A stretch of DNA of 64,000 nucleotides. Origin: Dietzia sp. B32 (GTDB taxonomy: Bacteria; Actinomycetota; Actinomycetes; Mycobacteriales; Mycobacteriaceae). A model generated the notes under the pieces. It worked only from the letters and a program-made list of their open reading frames with translations, had not been told where the DNA came from and did no database searches. Below are positions 1 through 11,366 of the stretch, one piece after another. Numbering within the stretch: the stretch's first letter is position 1; the number at the start of each line of letters is the position of its first letter. The stretch spans positions 3,611,427 through 3,675,426 of the forward strand of contig NZ_CP093845.1 of NCBI RefSeq assembly GCF_024732245.1, given 5' to 3'. The position numbers and the translations under genes are program-made.

Positions 1-463
1 ACTCGCCCCCGACGGCACCCTGACCGTGACCACCGACACCGGACACACCATCACCACCCACCCCGACGGACCCCTCGCCCGCTGGCGCCACCGCACCACC
101 GAGACCGACCCCGCGGCCGGCACCGACAGCGACAGCTACGTCCCACCCCCACGCCGACCCTGGCTCGACCCCCGACCACAAAGCACCCACTGGTACCGCC
201 GCGCCCAACGCCTGGCCACCGAACGCAAAGCCAACACCATGGCCCCACCAGCAGAAACCCACCCCGACGGCCCCGACCACGACACCGACCCCCACCCTTC
301 TGACCGGCCGGGCGATCCCCAGCGCGCCGCTGCCCGGCGAGGCGACAGAACGAGGGCCCGGTGTCGCGGAATGCGACACCGGGCCCTCGTGGAAGGTGTG
401 GAACAGGTCAGTGCTTCTCGCGACCCCAGTGGTACTCGAAGACCAGGCCGGAGGCGCAGATGA
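1..463 (+). CDS. C-terminal part of an HNH endonuclease-like (DUF222/13E12 repeat) protein, partial
   Basis: The window opens inside this gene; the reading frame begins at base 2 and the only in-frame stop is at 461-463. The first readable residues (LAPDGTLTVTTDTGHTITTHP) resemble the end of actinobacterial DUF222-HNH proteins, where a Thr-rich beta segment follows the HNH motif; the HNH itself lies off the left edge. After about residue 100 the frame becomes Arg-rich, runs through a perfect hairpin (351-389) and overlaps the 3' end of ctaF on the other strand by 56 bases. The natural end may therefore have been lost to a frameshift: a TGA in another frame lies at 301-303. Family assignment is inferred from the tail only. 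Confidence 0.5.
   Translation, partial: LAPDGTLTVTTDTGHTITTHPDGPLARWRHRTTETDPAAGTDSDSYVPPPRRPWLDPRPQSTHWYRRAQRLATERKANTMAPPAETHPDGPDHDTDPHPSDRPGDPQRAAARRGDRTRARCRGMRHRALVEGVEQVSASRDPSGTRRPGRRRR
351..389 (-). terminator. Perfect 17-bp hairpin downstream of ctaF
   Basis: Bases 351-367 and 373-389 are exact reverse complements with a 5-base loop. The hairpin starts about 19 bases after the ctaF stop and fits a factor-independent terminator for the ctaC-ctaF side; being symmetrical it could also act on the HNH gene. No U-tract follows, which is common in high-GC actinobacteria. Confidence 0.7.
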
Positions 464-824
464 TCAGGGCGACGGCGCCGCCGATGAGCACCCACCAGTT
501 CCAGAACGCCGCACCGTACCCGATGATGAAGATCGAGAAGGCGACCAGAACCGGCCAGTAGCTGTGGGGGCTGAAGAAGCCCAGCTCGCCGGCGCCGTCA
601 GAGACCTCGGCCTCCTCGTAGTCCTCGGGAAGGGTGCTGATGCGCCGCGCCACGAACCGGAGGTAACCACCGATCAGCAGGCTCAGGCCGGCGGAGAGCA
701 CGAAGGCCGTGGTGCCGACCCACTCGACGCCCGTCCGCGACGTACCGGTGAGGTACGCGTACCCGATACCCATGACGGCCAGGAAGATAAACAGGGCGTC
801 GAAAATTCGTACTGTTGCGTTCAT
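408..824 (-). CDS. ctaF: Cytochrome c oxidase subunit IV (actinobacterial CtaF)
   Basis: Small membrane subunit of the aa3-type cytochrome c oxidase that works with the bc1 complex in actinobacteria. The 138-residue product has an N-terminal pair of hydrophobic segments (about residues 8-25 and 38-58), a polar loop containing LPEDYEEAE, and a second pair near residues 88-108 and 110-130, ending in the short HWGREKH tail. It lies 36 bases downstream of ctaC on the same strand, the arrangement seen in mycobacteria (Rv2199c-Rv2200c), so the two are probably co-transcribed. A strong hairpin follows the stop codon. Confidence 0.93.
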   Translation of the reverse strand: MNATVRIFDALFIFLAVMGIGYAYLTGTSRTGVEWVGTTAFVLSAGLSLLIGGYLRFVARRISTLPEDYEEAEVSDGAGELGFFSPHSYWPVLVAFSIFIIGYGAAFWNWWVLIGGAVALIICASGLVFEYHWGREKH

Positions 825-860
825 CGTTCAGGAATCCTTCGCGTGATACCGGGAGAGCCG

Positions 861-1979
861 TCAGTTGCCCGACGCGGTCTCGATGATGTTGTTCTGGTCG
901 CGGGTATCGCTGCGTCCGGTCTTGAACGGTGCAGTGGAGGTCGAGTACGGGTCCTGACCGATCGACTCCAGCGCCTCCGCATTGGACGCGGTCGGGTTCT
1001 CCTGGCGGAACTGGATGTACTGGGCGAAGTCCTCCGGCGACACCGCGCGCAGCTCGAAGTTCATCATCGCGTGGTAGATACCGCACATCTCGGCACAGCG
1101 TCCGACGAATGCGCCCTCGCGGTCGATCTCCTCGATCTGGAACATGCTCAACTGCTGGTTCTTGCCCGGATGCGGCATGACATCGAGCTTGTAGATGAAC
1201 TCGGGGATCCAGAACGAGTGGACCACGTCGGCCGACGCGAGGCGGAACTCGATGCGCGTGTCGGTCGGCAGCACCAGGACCGGGACCTCATCGGAGGTGC
1301 CGACGGTCTCGATGTTGTTGTAGTGGAGGTACGACTTGTCCTCGGCGAGACGACCGTGGATCGGGCCGCCGGCCGCCGGCTCACCGTGGTGCCCCAGGGC
1401 CTCACGGACCTCGTCGGAGAGCACACCGGCCTCCTCGGCCGCGCGCTGCGCCTCGACGTTGGTGCCGTCCTCGATGCTGACCCCGGCGACGTCGACCTTG
1501 TTGTAGCCGAACTTCCAGTTCCACTGGTAGGCGGTGACGTCGACCTTGACGCCGACCTCCTCCTGCGGACGGAGGTCGAGGACCTTGTTCTGCGTGACCA
1601 CGGTGAAGTAGAAGAGGACGGAGATGATCACGAACGGCACGGCCGTGTAGATGAGCTCCAGAGGCACGTTGTAGGCGGTCTGACGCGGGAACTCGCCGTC
1701 GTCGTTCTTCCGCTTGCGGTGGAACGCCATCGACCAGAAGATCAGGCCCCACACGAAGAACCCGACGATGAGCGAGGTGATGACGGTGCCCGTCCAGAAC
1801 TCGCGGATCGCGATGCCCTCCGGGGTGATCCCGTTCGGGAACCCGAAGTTGATCGTCTGGTTCCACCACTTGTTGTCGGTGTGGAGGCTACAACCGGACA
1901 ACAGCAAGCCCAATGTGCCGAGAGACACCGCGAGTGTCGCCCTGCGCGTCCGACGACGCCCGTCACGCTGTTCCACCAT
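861..1979 (-). CDS. ctaC: Cytochrome c oxidase subunit II, lipoprotein
   Basis: Carries the CuA centre that takes electrons from cytochrome c/bc1 and passes them to subunit I. The 372-residue product starts with an Arg-rich n-region and a lipobox (LLLSGC, Cys30), followed by two transmembrane helices and a periplasmic cupredoxin domain. The CuA signature is visible near the C-terminus as GRCAEMCGIYHAMM, giving the two Cys, His and Met ligands. The ATG at 1979 was preferred to a start 30 bases upstream because it puts a normal-length signal before the lipobox Cys. An acidic and His-containing insert (around EALGHHGEPAAGG) sits inside the cupredoxin domain. Divergent from asnB. Confidence 0.94.
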   Translation of the reverse strand: MVEQRDGRRRTRRATLAVSLGTLGLLLSGCSLHTDNKWWNQTINFGFPNGITPEGIAIREFWTGTVITSLIVGFFVWGLIFWSMAFHRKRKNDDGEFPRQTAYNVPLELIYTAVPFVIISVLFYFTVVTQNKVLDLRPQEEVGVKVDVTAYQWNWKFGYNKVDVAGVSIEDGTNVEAQRAAEEAGVLSDEVREALGHHGEPAAGGPIHGRLAEDKSYLHYNNIETVGTSDEVPVLVLPTDTRIEFRLASADVVHSFWIPEFIYKLDVMPHPGKNQQLSMFQIEEIDREGAFVGRCAEMCGIYHAMMNFELRAVSPEDFAQYIQFRQENPTASNAEALESIGQDPYSTSTAPFKTGRSDTRDQNNIIETASGN

Positions 1980-2208
1980 CACGCCTTCCTGATCAGCGGC
2001 ACCGGCCACGTGGCCGGGACACCTTAGAAGAGTAGACCACGGCTCTCAGAATGGAAGCCGCGGGTCCGGCAATTCACCCATAGGGCCCCCGCGCCGTCCA
2101 CGGGGGGCCGGAGGGGTCTTGCGGACCAGTAGTATTCGATCGCGTCGCGACCCGCGCGGGCGGGTCACCCACCGACGCCCCGACGACGATGGACGAGGTT
2201 TCCGACGC

Positions 2209-4134
2209 ATGTGTGGCCTGCTTGGTCTGATCACCCCCGACGGCTCCGCCCGTACCCACGAGGCGCGGGTCCTGGGCGCCATGGGGTGCCAGCGCCACCG
2301 CGGCCCCGACGAGGTGGGCACCTGGGTCGACGGCGATATGGCCTTCGGGTTCAACCGGCTGTCCATCATCGACATCGCGCACTCGCACCAACCCCTTCGC
2401 TGGGGACCGCCCGAGCAACCGGACCGCTACGCGCTGGTGTTCAACGGCGAGATCTACAACTACCTCGAACTGCGCGAGGAGCTCCAGCGTGACCACGGAG
2501 CAGTGTTCGAGACCGAGGGCGACGGCGAACCGATCGTCGTGGCGTTCCACCACTGGGGCCCCGCCGCGGTACGCCGGCTGCGCGGGATGTTCGCCTTCGC
2601 GATCTGGGACACCGTCGAGCGGTCGCTGTTCGTTGCCCGGGACCCCTTCGGCATCAAGCCCTTGTACATGGCGACCGGCCCCGGCGGAACCGTGTTCGCG
2701 AGTGAGAAGAAGTCGGTCACGGAACTGATCGACCTCGTCGTCGTCGACACCTCCATCGACACCCGCGCCCTCCAGCACTACGTCACCCTCCAGTACGTCC
2801 CCGAGGACGAGACCCTCACCCGCGGGGTCCGACGGTTGGAGTCGGGGTGCCACGCCACGCTCGCCCCCGGCGCGGCGCCGGTGATCGAGCGCTACTTCGA
2901 GCCGACGTTCCCGGTCGTGCCCGTCGCCGACGGCGACGCCCAGCGACGCTACGACGAGATCGCCGCCGCACTGGAGGACTCGGTCGCCAAGCACATGCGG
3001 GCCGACGTCACCGTGGGCTCCTTCCTCTCCGGTGGCATCGACTCCACCGCCATCGCCGCGCTGGCCCGCCGACACAACGAGAACCTGCTGACGTTCACGA
3101 CCGGTTTCGAGCGCGAGGGGTACTCCGAGATCGACGTCGCCGCCGAGTCGGCCGCGGCGATCGGTGTCGAGCACATCATCAAGGTGGTCTCGCCCGAGGA
3201 GTTCGCCGCCGCGATCCCCGAGATCATCTGGTACCTCGACGAGCCGGTCGCCGACCCGGCCCTGGTCCCGCTGTACTTCGTCGCACGCGAGGCCCGTAAG
3301 CACGTCAAGGTGGTCCTGTCCGGCGAGGGCGCGGACGAGCTGTTCGGCGGGTACACCATCTACAAGGAGCCGCTGTCGCTGGCGCCGTTCGAGAAGGTCC
3401 CCGGCGGGATCCGCCGTGCGCTGGGCAGGCTCAGCACCCGGATCCCGGAGGGCACCCGCGGCAAGAGCCTGCTGCACCGCGGCTCGATGAGTCTCGAGGA
3501 CCGGTACTACGGCAACGCCCGCTCGTTCTCCGAGGAGCAGGTCCGGTCCGTGCTGCGCGACTACCGGCCCGAATGGGGTCACCAGGACGTCACCGCCCCG
3601 ATCTACGAGCGTTCGCGCGGCTGGGACCCCGTCGCCCGGATGCAGCACCTGGACCTGTTCACGTGGCTGCGCGGCGACATCCTGGTCAAGGCGGACAAGG
3701 TCACCATGGCCAACTCCCTCGAGCTGCGGGTGCCGTTCCTCGACCGTGAGGTCTACGAGGTCGCCTCGCGTCTGCCGCACACGGAGAAGGTCGCGCACGG
3801 CACCACCAAGTACGCACTGCGCAAGGCGCTCGAGCAGATCGTGCCCGCCCACGTCCTGCACCGGAAGAAGCTCGGCTTCCCCGTGCCCACCCGCCACTGG
3901 CTGGCGGGGCCGGAGCTGCACGACTGGGCCCGCGAGCACGTGGCGGCGTCCGGCACCGACGAGTTCGTCGACAAGGCCGCCGTACTGCGGATGCTCGACG
4001 AGCACCGGCGGGGCGAGTCCGACCACAGCCGCCGCATCTGGACCATGCTGTGCTTCATGATCTGGCACGGCATCTTCGTCGAGGGCCGGATCACCCCGGA
4101 CATCGAGCAGCGCGAGTACCCGGTCCGCCTCTAG
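2209..4134 (+). CDS. asnB: Asparagine synthetase, glutamine-hydrolysing
   Basis: Makes asparagine from aspartate, ATP and glutamine. The ATG at 2209 is chosen because it leaves Cys2 (MCGLLGL) as the N-terminal nucleophile of the class II glutamine amidotransferase domain; starts further upstream would bury it. The 641-residue protein has the amidotransferase half (about 1-210) and the synthetase half with the ATP-pyrophosphatase loop LSGGIDS at 273-279. In Corynebacterium a related gene (ltsA) affects cell-wall integrity, so a role in amidation of the envelope is possible. The position next to divergent ctaC and convergent adoK matches mycobacteria (Rv2201). Confidence 0.93.
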   Translation: MCGLLGLITPDGSARTHEARVLGAMGCQRHRGPDEVGTWVDGDMAFGFNRLSIIDIAHSHQPLRWGPPEQPDRYALVFNGEIYNYLELREELQRDHGAVFETEGDGEPIVVAFHHWGPAAVRRLRGMFAFAIWDTVERSLFVARDPFGIKPLYMATGPGGTVFASEKKSVTELIDLVVVDTSIDTRALQHYVTLQYVPEDETLTRGVRRLESGCHATLAPGAAPVIERYFEPTFPVVPVADGDAQRRYDEIAAALEDSVAKHMRADVTVGSFLSGGIDSTAIAALARRHNENLLTFTTGFEREGYSEIDVAAESAAAIGVEHIIKVVSPEEFAAAIPEIIWYLDEPVADPALVPLYFVAREARKHVKVVLSGEGADELFGGYTIYKEPLSLAPFEKVPGGIRRALGRLSTRIPEGTRGKSLLHRGSMSLEDRYYGNARSFSEEQVRSVLRDYRPEWGHQDVTAPIYERSRGWDPVARMQHLDLFTWLRGDILVKADKVTMANSLELRVPFLDREVYEVASRLPHTEKVAHGTTKYALRKALEQIVPAHVLHRKKLGFPVPTRHWLAGPELHDWAREHVAASGTDEFVDKAAVLRMLDEHRRGESDHSRRIWTMLCFMIWHGIFVEGRITPDIEQREYPVRL

Positions 4135-4152
4135 CCCGGGGCCGCGGGGCGG

Positions 4153-5551
<1,399 letters not shown>

Positions 5552-5718
5552 GTCGGTTCTCCTTGCGATCGGAAAGAGGGCTTCGGGGGCGTTATGACAG
5601 ATCCAACGCCCACCGGGGAGTCCTCTATTCCCCGGCACCCGTTCCCCCGCACACGATACGCCTGCCGCGGCCGATGGGTGAATGTCCGGCGTCGGTGTCG
5701 ATCGCCTAGCCTGGGTGT

Positions 5719-6414
5719 GTGAAGTTGCGTGCATTCGGCTCCAGAGACGACGAGACCGCCAAAGGCTCCCCCGCCCACGAGGCGCGGCCCGAGCCTGCCT
5801 CGGCGTCGGCGTCCGTGCCCACCGCGGACCCGCGCCGCCCCGCGGGCAAGGGCAAGCCGACTCCCCGTCGTCGCGACCAGGAGCGGGCCCGCGGGATGCG
5901 CCAGGGACCGGTGACGGCGCCGGTCACCCGCAAGGAGGCCAGGGAGCGCAAGAAGGCGGCCAGGGCCACGATGTCCAAGGACGAGCGCCGGGCCGCCAAG
6001 GCGGAGGAGCGTGCCGCCCGCGAGGAGCGCCGCCAGCTCATGATGGAGGGCGACGACCGCTACGTGCTCTCCCGCGACCGGGGCGAGGTCCGTCGCTTCG
6101 CACGCGACTGGGTGGACACCCACCGTCGTCTCATCAACTGGTTCATGCCGCTCGCCCTGTTCGTGATCGTGTTCCAGCTCATCCCGAACCCGGCTCTCAT
6201 GGCGTACAGCCAGACTCTGTTCCTGGTCCTCATCGTCGTCGTCATCGTCGACGGCGTCTTCCTCGGACGGACCGTGAACCGGGCCGTCCGCGAACGGTTC
6301 CCGTCCACCGACGACACCGGTTTCGGAATGGGGTGGTACGCCGTCATGCGCGCGACCCAGCCCCGGATGCTCCGCACCCCCCGCCCCCGGGTCCGCCCGG
6401 GCGACGCCATCTGA
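5719..6414 (+). CDS. DUF3043 membrane protein
   Basis: Conserved actinobacterial protein of unknown function, 231 residues from a GTG start. The first 110 residues are low-complexity and very basic (Arg/Lys/Ala-rich, probably coiled-coil around KEARERKKAARATMSKDERR). Two adjacent transmembrane helices follow, near residues 140-160 and 165-185, separated by a short loop, and then a cytoplasmic tail. Same position as Rv2206 in mycobacteria, upstream of cobT/cobS. The 167 bases between this gene and erpA are divergent promoter space. Confidence 0.85.
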   Translation: MKLRAFGSRDDETAKGSPAHEARPEPASASASVPTADPRRPAGKGKPTPRRRDQERARGMRQGPVTAPVTRKEARERKKAARATMSKDERRAAKAEERAAREERRQLMMEGDDRYVLSRDRGEVRRFARDWVDTHRRLINWFMPLALFVIVFQLIPNPALMAYSQTLFLVLIVVVIVDGVFLGRTVNRAVRERFPSTDDTGFGMGWYAVMRATQPRMLRTPRPRVRPGDAI

Positions 6415-6453
6415 CCCGTTCCCACCGCTGACCCCCGGAAGGGCCCGACCCCC

Positions 6454-8193
6454 ATGCGCCTGCTCGTCCTCGGTGGTACCCGCTCGGGAAAATCCGCCCA
6501 CGCCGAGTCCGTGGCGGCCGACATCGACGACGACGTCGTCTACGTCGCCACGGCCCGGCGCGATCCCGACGACGACGAGATGACCGCCCGGATCGACGCG
6601 CATCGCGATCGCCGGCCCACCCGGTGGGCCACGGTGGAGACCGACGAGATCGCCCGCGTCCTCGCGGAGAACCCTGACGCGACGGTCCTCGTGGACGATC
6701 TCGGAGGGTGGTTGACGCGCCGGATGGACGCCACTCTCGGGTGGGCCGACGGCGGCGCCGCGGTGGCCGACGACCTGGACGAGCTCGTCACCGCGGTGAC
6801 GGAACACTCCGGCTCCGTGGTCCTGGTCTCCCCCGAGGTCGGCCTGGGAGTGGTCCCGGATTCGCTCTCCGGCCGGGTGTTCGCCGATGTGATCGGGTCG
6901 CTCAACCGGCGGCTGGCCGGGGTGTGCGACTCGGCGGTGCTCGTCGTCGCCGGTCGCGCCCTCCCCCTCGACGGGGCCCGCCCGGCGCCGGCGCCGAGCA
7001 CCGGTGCCGTCGGCGCCGTCGGTGGGGCCGGTGCCGTCGACACGACCGAGGCCGCAGCCGCCCCGCCCGCGGATCCCGGACAGGCCGGTTCCCACCTCGA
7101 GGACGTCCCCCACGACTTCCCCGGCCTGGGCGACGTCGCGCACTACGACGACCCCGTGGCGTTCCCGCCGGTCCACCCCCCGTCCCACACCGTCGCCGAC
7201 GAGGCGCGTGCCCGGCACCTCACGCTGACCAAGCCCGCGACATCCCTGGGCCGACTCGAGGAGCTCGGTGTCTGGATCTCCTCCTGCCAGGAGACGTGTC
7301 CGCCGCGCCCGCTCGACCGCGCCAGGGTGGTGGTGTTCGCCGGTGATCACGGGGTCGCCGGGCACGGCGTGTCCGCGTTCCCGCAGGAGGTCACGCTGCA
7401 GATGGCCGACAACATCGTCGGCGGTGGAGCAGCGGTGTCCGTCCTCGCGCGCACGGCCGGCGCCTCGGTCCGGGTGGCCGACATGGCGATGTCGGCCGAG
7501 CGACCCGGCGGGCTCGACGACCACAAGGTCCGCCGCTCCAGTGGGTCGATCGACCGGGAGGACGCCCTGACCCCCGACGAGGTGCGGGCCGCGATCGCCG
7601 CCGGACGCCGTATCGCCGACGAGGAGGTCGACTCCGGGGCGGACCTGCTCATCGCTGGCGACCTCGGCATCGGCAACACCACCCCGGCGACCGTGCTGAC
7701 CTGCCTCGTCACCGGTCGGGAACCGGTCGAGTTGGTCGGGCGCGGAACCGGCATCGACGACGAGGGCTGGATGCGCAAGACGGCGGCGATCCGGGACGCG
7801 ATGTTCCGGGCGTCCGGCGATCTGCGGGATCCCGTGGCCATGCTGCGCAAGGTCGGTGGTGCAGACCTCGCCGCGATGGCCGGATTCCTGGCCCAGGCGG
7901 CGATCCGGAAGACCCCGTGCCTGCTCGACGGATCGGTGGTCACCTCCGCCGCGCTCATGGCCGAGGCGATGGCACCCGGTTCCCGCCAGTGGTGGGCGGC
8001 CGGCCACCGCAGCGCGGAGCCCGCCCACACCGCCGCGCTGACGTACCTGTCCCTCGACCCGATCCTCGAACACTCGATGCGTCTGGGTGAGGGAAGCGGG
8101 GCCGTCGCCGCCCTGCCCGTCGTCCACAACGCCGTCGCGATCCTCACGCAGATGGCGACCTTCGCCGACGCCGGGGTCGCCGGCAAGGACTGA
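6454..8193 (+). CDS. cobUT: CobU-CobT fusion: adenosylcobinamide kinase/guanylyltransferase plus nicotinate-nucleotide:DMB phosphoribosyltransferase
   Basis: One 579-residue chain carries two enzymes of the cobalamin nucleotide-loop pathway. Residues 1 to about 180 are CobU: the P-loop GGTRSGKS is at 7-14, and [13 protein letters not shown] and the family ending around [23 protein letters not shown] are present. An Ala/Pro/Gly-rich linker of roughly 60 residues follows. Residues from about 235 to 579 are Cob[57 protein letters not shown] and the catalytic Glu546 in LGEGSG. In M. tuberculosis cobU and cobT are separate genes. No stop or frameshift lies in the linker, so the fusion appears real. 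cobS begins six bases after the stop, so this is an operon. Confidence 0.93.
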   Translation: MRLLVLGGTRSGKSAHAESVAADIDDDVVYVATARRDPDDDEMTARIDAHRDRRPTRWATVETDEIARVLAENPDATVLVDDLGGWLTRRMDATLGWADGGAAVADDLDELVTAVTEHSGSVVLVSPEVGLGVVPDSLSGRVFADVIGSLNRRLAGVCDSAVLVVAGRALPLDGARPAPAPSTGAVGAVGGAGAVDTTEAAAAPPADPGQAGSHLEDVPHDFPGLGDVAHYDDPVAFPPVHPPSHTVADEARARHLTLTKPATSLGRLEELGVWISSCQETCPPRPLDRARVVVFAGDHGVAGHGVSAFPQEVTLQMADNIVGGGAAVSVLARTAGASVRVADMAMSAERPGGLDDHKVRRSSGSIDREDALTPDEVRAAIAAGRRIADEEVDSGADLLIAGDLGIGNTTPATVLTCLVTGREPVELVGRGTGIDDEGWMRKTAAIRDAMFRASGDLRDPVAMLRKVGGADLAAMAGFLAQAAIRKTPCLLDGSVVTSAALMAEAMAPGSRQWWAAGHRSAEPAHTAALTYLSLDPILEHSMRLGEGSGAVAALPVVHNAVAILTQMATFADAGVAGKD

Positions 8194-8199
8194 CGACCC

Positions 8200-8976
8200 G
8201 TGCTCGACGCGGCCCGGCTCGCTCTGTCGTGGATGACGGTGCTGCCGGTCGGCCGGCCCGGGGTACCCGATGCCGCGGCGGCCGGGAGGGCGATGACCGC
8301 GATGCCCGTCGTGGGACTGGTGTGCGGCGTCGTGGCGACCGCCCTCGCCCACGGCGCACACGCGTCGGGAGCGGGCGCGCTGCTGTCCGGGGTGGTCGGC
8401 GTGGCAGGCGTGCTGGCGCTGACCCGCGGCATGCACGTGGACGCGTTGGCGGACACGGCGGACGGGCTGGGGTCGTACGCCGGCCCGGATCGCGCGCTGG
8501 AGATCATGCGGTCCGGGTCCGTCGGGCCGATGGGGGCCGCCGTCCTGGTGTTGGTCCTGCTCGCCGAGGTCGCGGCGCTGGGCACCCTGGTCGACTCGGG
8601 TGCCTGGCTCGCCCCGGTCGCCGCCCTCGTCCTCTCGCGCTGCCTACCTGCCGTCCTCCTGCGTCGGGGCGTCCCCGCGGCGTCGCCGACCGGTTTCGGC
8701 GCGCTCGTCGCCGGCTCGCAGTCCCGCGTCGCCGTGGCGGGGACCGCACTGGTGTGTGCGGCCGCCGGCGCCGCGCTGGCGGGGTCCGGGTGGTCCGCCG
8801 CCACGTGGTGGGCGCCGGTGGTGGGCGCCGCCGCGGGGATCGCCGCCTGTGCCGCGGCGGCGGGGTTCGGTCGTCACGCCGTCCGCCGGCTCGGTGGGAT
8901 CAGCGGGGACGTCCTGGGAGCGGTGATCGAGACGGGCAGCGCCGCCGCGCTCGTGACGGCGGTGCTCCTCCTCTGA
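8200..8976 (+). CDS. cobS: Adenosylcobinamide-GDP ribazoletransferase (cobalamin synthase)
   Basis: Integral membrane enzyme joining adenosylcobinamide-GDP and alpha-ribazole to finish cobalamin. The 258-residue protein has the family signature RGMHVDALADTADGLGSY near residues 69-86, with acidic residues for Mg2+, and multiple Ala/Val/Leu-rich helices. The GTG start lies six bases after cobUT, so translation is probably coupled. CobS acts downstream of both domains of the preceding protein, so kinase, guanylyltransferase, phosphoribosyltransferase and synthase activities are encoded by two adjacent genes. Confidence 0.92.
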   Translation: MLDAARLALSWMTVLPVGRPGVPDAAAAGRAMTAMPVVGLVCGVVATALAHGAHASGAGALLSGVVGVAGVLALTRGMHVDALADTADGLGSYAGPDRALEIMRSGSVGPMGAAVLVLVLLAEVAALGTLVDSGAWLAPVAALVLSRCLPAVLLRRGVPAASPTGFGALVAGSQSRVAVAGTALVCAAAGAALAGSGWSAATWWAPVVGAAAGIAACAAAAGFGRHAVRRLGGISGDVLGAVIETGSAAALVTAVLLL

Positions 8977-8985
8977 CGCGGCCGC

Positions 8986-10077
8986 TCAGGCCAGACGCGT
9001 CATCCAGCCGAACGGGTCCTCCACGGAGCCGCGCTGGATGCCGGTGAGCGTCTCGCGCAACCGCATGGTGATCTCCCCCGATCCCCCGTCGCCCACCGTG
9101 TATCCGCCGGCGGCGTGCTGCACGGATCCGACGGGGGTGATGACGGCGGCGGTGCCGCACGCGAACACCTCGGAGATCTCGCCGGAGGCCACGCCCGCCT
9201 CCCACTCCTCCACGGAGACCTTGCGTTCGGTGACGCGGTAGCCGAGGTGGCGCGCCAACTGCAGGAGGCTGTCGCGGGTCACGCCCGGCAGCAGCGAACC
9301 GGACAACTCGGGGGTCACGATCTCGGCGGAGTCACCGGAGCCGAGCACGAAGAACAGGTTCATCCCGCCCATCTCCTCGACGTACTTCCGCTCGATCGCG
9401 TCGAGCCAGACCACCTGGTCGCAGCCCTTGGCGGCGGCCTGCTCCTGGGCTGCCAACGAGGCGGCGTAGTTGCCGCCGAACTTGGCCGCGCCGGTGCCGC
9501 CGGGGCTGGCGCGCACGTACTCGGTGCTCAGCCAGACGCTCACGGGGGCCACGCCGCGGGAGAAGTACGCGCCGGCCGGGGAGGCGATCACCGAGTAGAG
9601 GTACTCGTCGGCCGGGCGCACGCCGAGCCCGGTCTCGGTGGCGATCATGAAGGGCCGCAGGTAGAGGGACTCCTCACCCCCGGCGGCGGGCACCCAGTCA
9701 CGGTCGATCGCCACGATCTGGCGCAGTGACTCCATGAACAGCTCCTCGGGCAGCTGCGGCATGGCGAGGCGCTGCGCAGAGCGGTTGAAGCGGGCGGCGT
9801 TCTGCTCTGGCCGGAAGGACGCGATGGAGTCATCGGACTGCCGGTAGGCCTTGAGCCCTTCGAAGATCGTCTGGGCGTAGTGCAGGACCACGGCGGACGG
9901 GTCGATGGACAGGGGTGCGTACGCCTCGACGACCGGGGTGCCCCACTGCCCGTTCGAGTACGGGAGGGTGACCATGTGGTCGGTGAAGTACTTGCCGAAG
10001 CCGGGGGCGGCGAGGATGGCCTCACGCTCCGCGGCCGACCTCGGCGAGGCGGACGGGCGGACGTCGAACTCGGACAT
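8986..10077 (-). CDS. ilvE: Branched-chain amino acid aminotransferase
   Basis: Fold-type IV PLP aminotransferase of 363 residues that interconverts Leu, Ile and Val with their 2-keto acids. Characteristic segments are [26 protein letters not shown], the region [15 protein letters not shown] and [16 protein letters not shown]. The last contains the Glu-Met-Gly motif and the probable Schiff-base lysine just before it. Position next to gcvT is as in mycobacteria (Rv2210c-Rv2211c). It runs in the same direction as gcvT and starts 33 bases after its stop, so co-transcription is likely. Confidence 0.93.
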   Translation of the reverse strand: MSEFDVRPSASPRSAAEREAILAAPGFGKYFTDHMVTLPYSNGQWGTPVVEAYAPLSIDPSAVVLHYAQTIFEGLKAYRQSDDSIASFRPEQNAARFNRSAQRLAMPQLPEELFMESLRQIVAIDRDWVPAAGGEESLYLRPFMIATETGLGVRPADEYLYSVIASPAGAYFSRGVAPVSVWLSTEYVRASPGGTGAAKFGGNYAASLAAQEQAAAKGCDQVVWLDAIERKYVEEMGGMNLFFVLGSGDSAEIVTPELSGSLLPGVTRDSLLQLARHLGYRVTERKVSVEEWEAGVASGEISEVFACGTAAVITPVGSVQHAAGGYTVGDGGSGEITMRLRETLTGIQRGSVEDPFGWMTRLA

Positions 10078-10110
10078 TGCGGGTCTCGTTCCTTGGGGAA
10101 GGGGGGCTGG

Positions 10111-11223
10111 TCAGCGGGTGCGGATCTCGACGAGCGGGGGTACCGCGAGGCGGCACGGTACCTCTCGGCCCCGTACGTCGACGACGACCTCGTCGCCCTT
10201 CTTCAGGCCCGCGTCGAGCTCGATGAACGCGAGCGCGATGCCCGTCTTGAGGGTCGGCGAGAACGTGCCGGAGCTGGTGACGCCCACGTCGCGTCCACCG
10301 GCCCGCACGGTCTGGCCGGCGCGCAGGATCCCGCGCCCGGTGACCTCGAGCGCGTACATCCGGCGGGCGGGGCCGGCCGCCTTTTGACGCAGCAGTTCCT
10401 CGCGGCCCCAGAAGGCGGGCTTGTCCCAGCCGATGGCCCAGGCACAGCGCGCCTCGAGCGGGCTGAGGTCGACCGACAGTTCGTTGCCGTGCAGCGGGTA
10501 CCCGGCCTCGGTGCGCAGGGAGTCGCGGGCACCGAGGCCGCACAGCGCGCCCTCCCGCGAGAGCACCTGCTCGGCGAGCGCGTCCCAGACGGCGCCGGCC
10601 TCATCCCAGGCGGGCAGGACCTCGAAGCCGTACTCGCCGGTGTACCCGGTGCGGCAGATCCGCACGGACCGGCCGTTCCAGTCGGCGTCGACGTACGCCA
10701 TGTAGTCGAGGTCGGTCGGCAGGCCGAGAGCTTCGAGGACCTCTCCGGCGCGGGGCCCCTGGACCGCGATCACGGCACGGGAACGGTGCTCGTCGGTGAC
10801 GCTGACCTCGGGCGCCCGCTCGGCCGCCGCGGCCTGCAGCCGGCGCACGACCTCGGCGTTGTTCGAGGCGTTGGGGATGAGGAAGATCTCGGAGTCGGAG
10901 ACCCGGTAGGCGATGAGGTCGTCGACCACTCCCCCGGACTCGTCGCAGCACAACGTGTACTGGGCGCTGCCGGCGGAGACCCGGTCGAGGTCGTTGGTGA
11001 AGCACGTGTTGACGAACTCTGCGGCGCCGGGGCCGGTCACGAGCGCCTTGCCGAGGTGGCTGACGTCGAACAGTCCGACGGCCGTGCGGGTGGCGGTGTG
11101 CTCGGCGACGGTGCCGGTGTACTGCACCGGCATCGACCAGCCGCCGAAGGGGGCGAAGGTCGCACCGGCCTCGACGTGACGGGAGTGCAGCGGTCCCTCG
11201 TGAAGGTCCCCTGTGTCTGTCAT
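10111..11223 (-). CDS. gcvT: Aminomethyltransferase, glycine cleavage system T protein
   Basis: Transfers the methylene group from lipoyl-bound aminomethyl to tetrahydrofolate, releasing ammonia. The 370-residue product shows the family N-terminus ([21 protein letters not shown]), [11 protein letters not shown], and the [15 protein letters not shown] segment containing the folate-contacting residues. The other glycine-cleavage genes (gcvP, gcvH) are not in this window; the position beside ilvE is conserved in mycobacteria. Divergent from the aminopeptidase gene, with a 143-base shared promoter region. Confidence 0.92.
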   Translation of the reverse strand: MTDTGDLHEGPLHSRHVEAGATFAPFGGWSMPVQYTGTVAEHTATRTAVGLFDVSHLGKALVTGPGAAEFVNTCFTNDLDRVSAGSAQYTLCCDESGGVVDDLIAYRVSDSEIFLIPNASNNAEVVRRLQAAAAERAPEVSVTDEHRSRAVIAVQGPRAGEVLEALGLPTDLDYMAYVDADWNGRSVRICRTGYTGEYGFEVLPAWDEAGAVWDALAEQVLSREGALCGLGARDSLRTEAGYPLHGNELSVDLSPLEARCAWAIGWDKPAFWGREELLRQKAAGPARRMYALEVTGRGILRAGQTVRAGGRDVGVTSSGTFSPTLKTGIALAFIELDAGLKKGDEVVVDVRGREVPCRLAVPPLVEIRTR

Positions 11224-11366
11224 CTGACCACTCCTCGCGCTCTACGGTCCGGCTGCCTGCCCACGTTAGTCGATAGACTATGGTGCCCTCGCCGTGGCGG
11301 TCCCGCCGCGTCGCCCGGGCATCGCACTCACTTCCCGCCGGACCCACCGACCCCCAGGAGCGCTTC

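Noticed and set aside
396-2027. Long plus-strand open frame opposite ctaF/ctaC
   Set aside because: It is antisense to well-supported cytochrome oxidase genes and has no family-like sequence; high-GC codon bias opens such frames.
2074-4068. 664-residue minus-strand frame opposite asnB
   Set aside because: Antisense shadow of asnB; composition is Val/Gly/Arg/Asp-rich without motifs.
5614-5640. CCGGGGA/TCCCCGG hairpin between erpA and the DUF3043 gene
   Set aside because: Short and in a divergent promoter region; not enough to call a terminator or operator.
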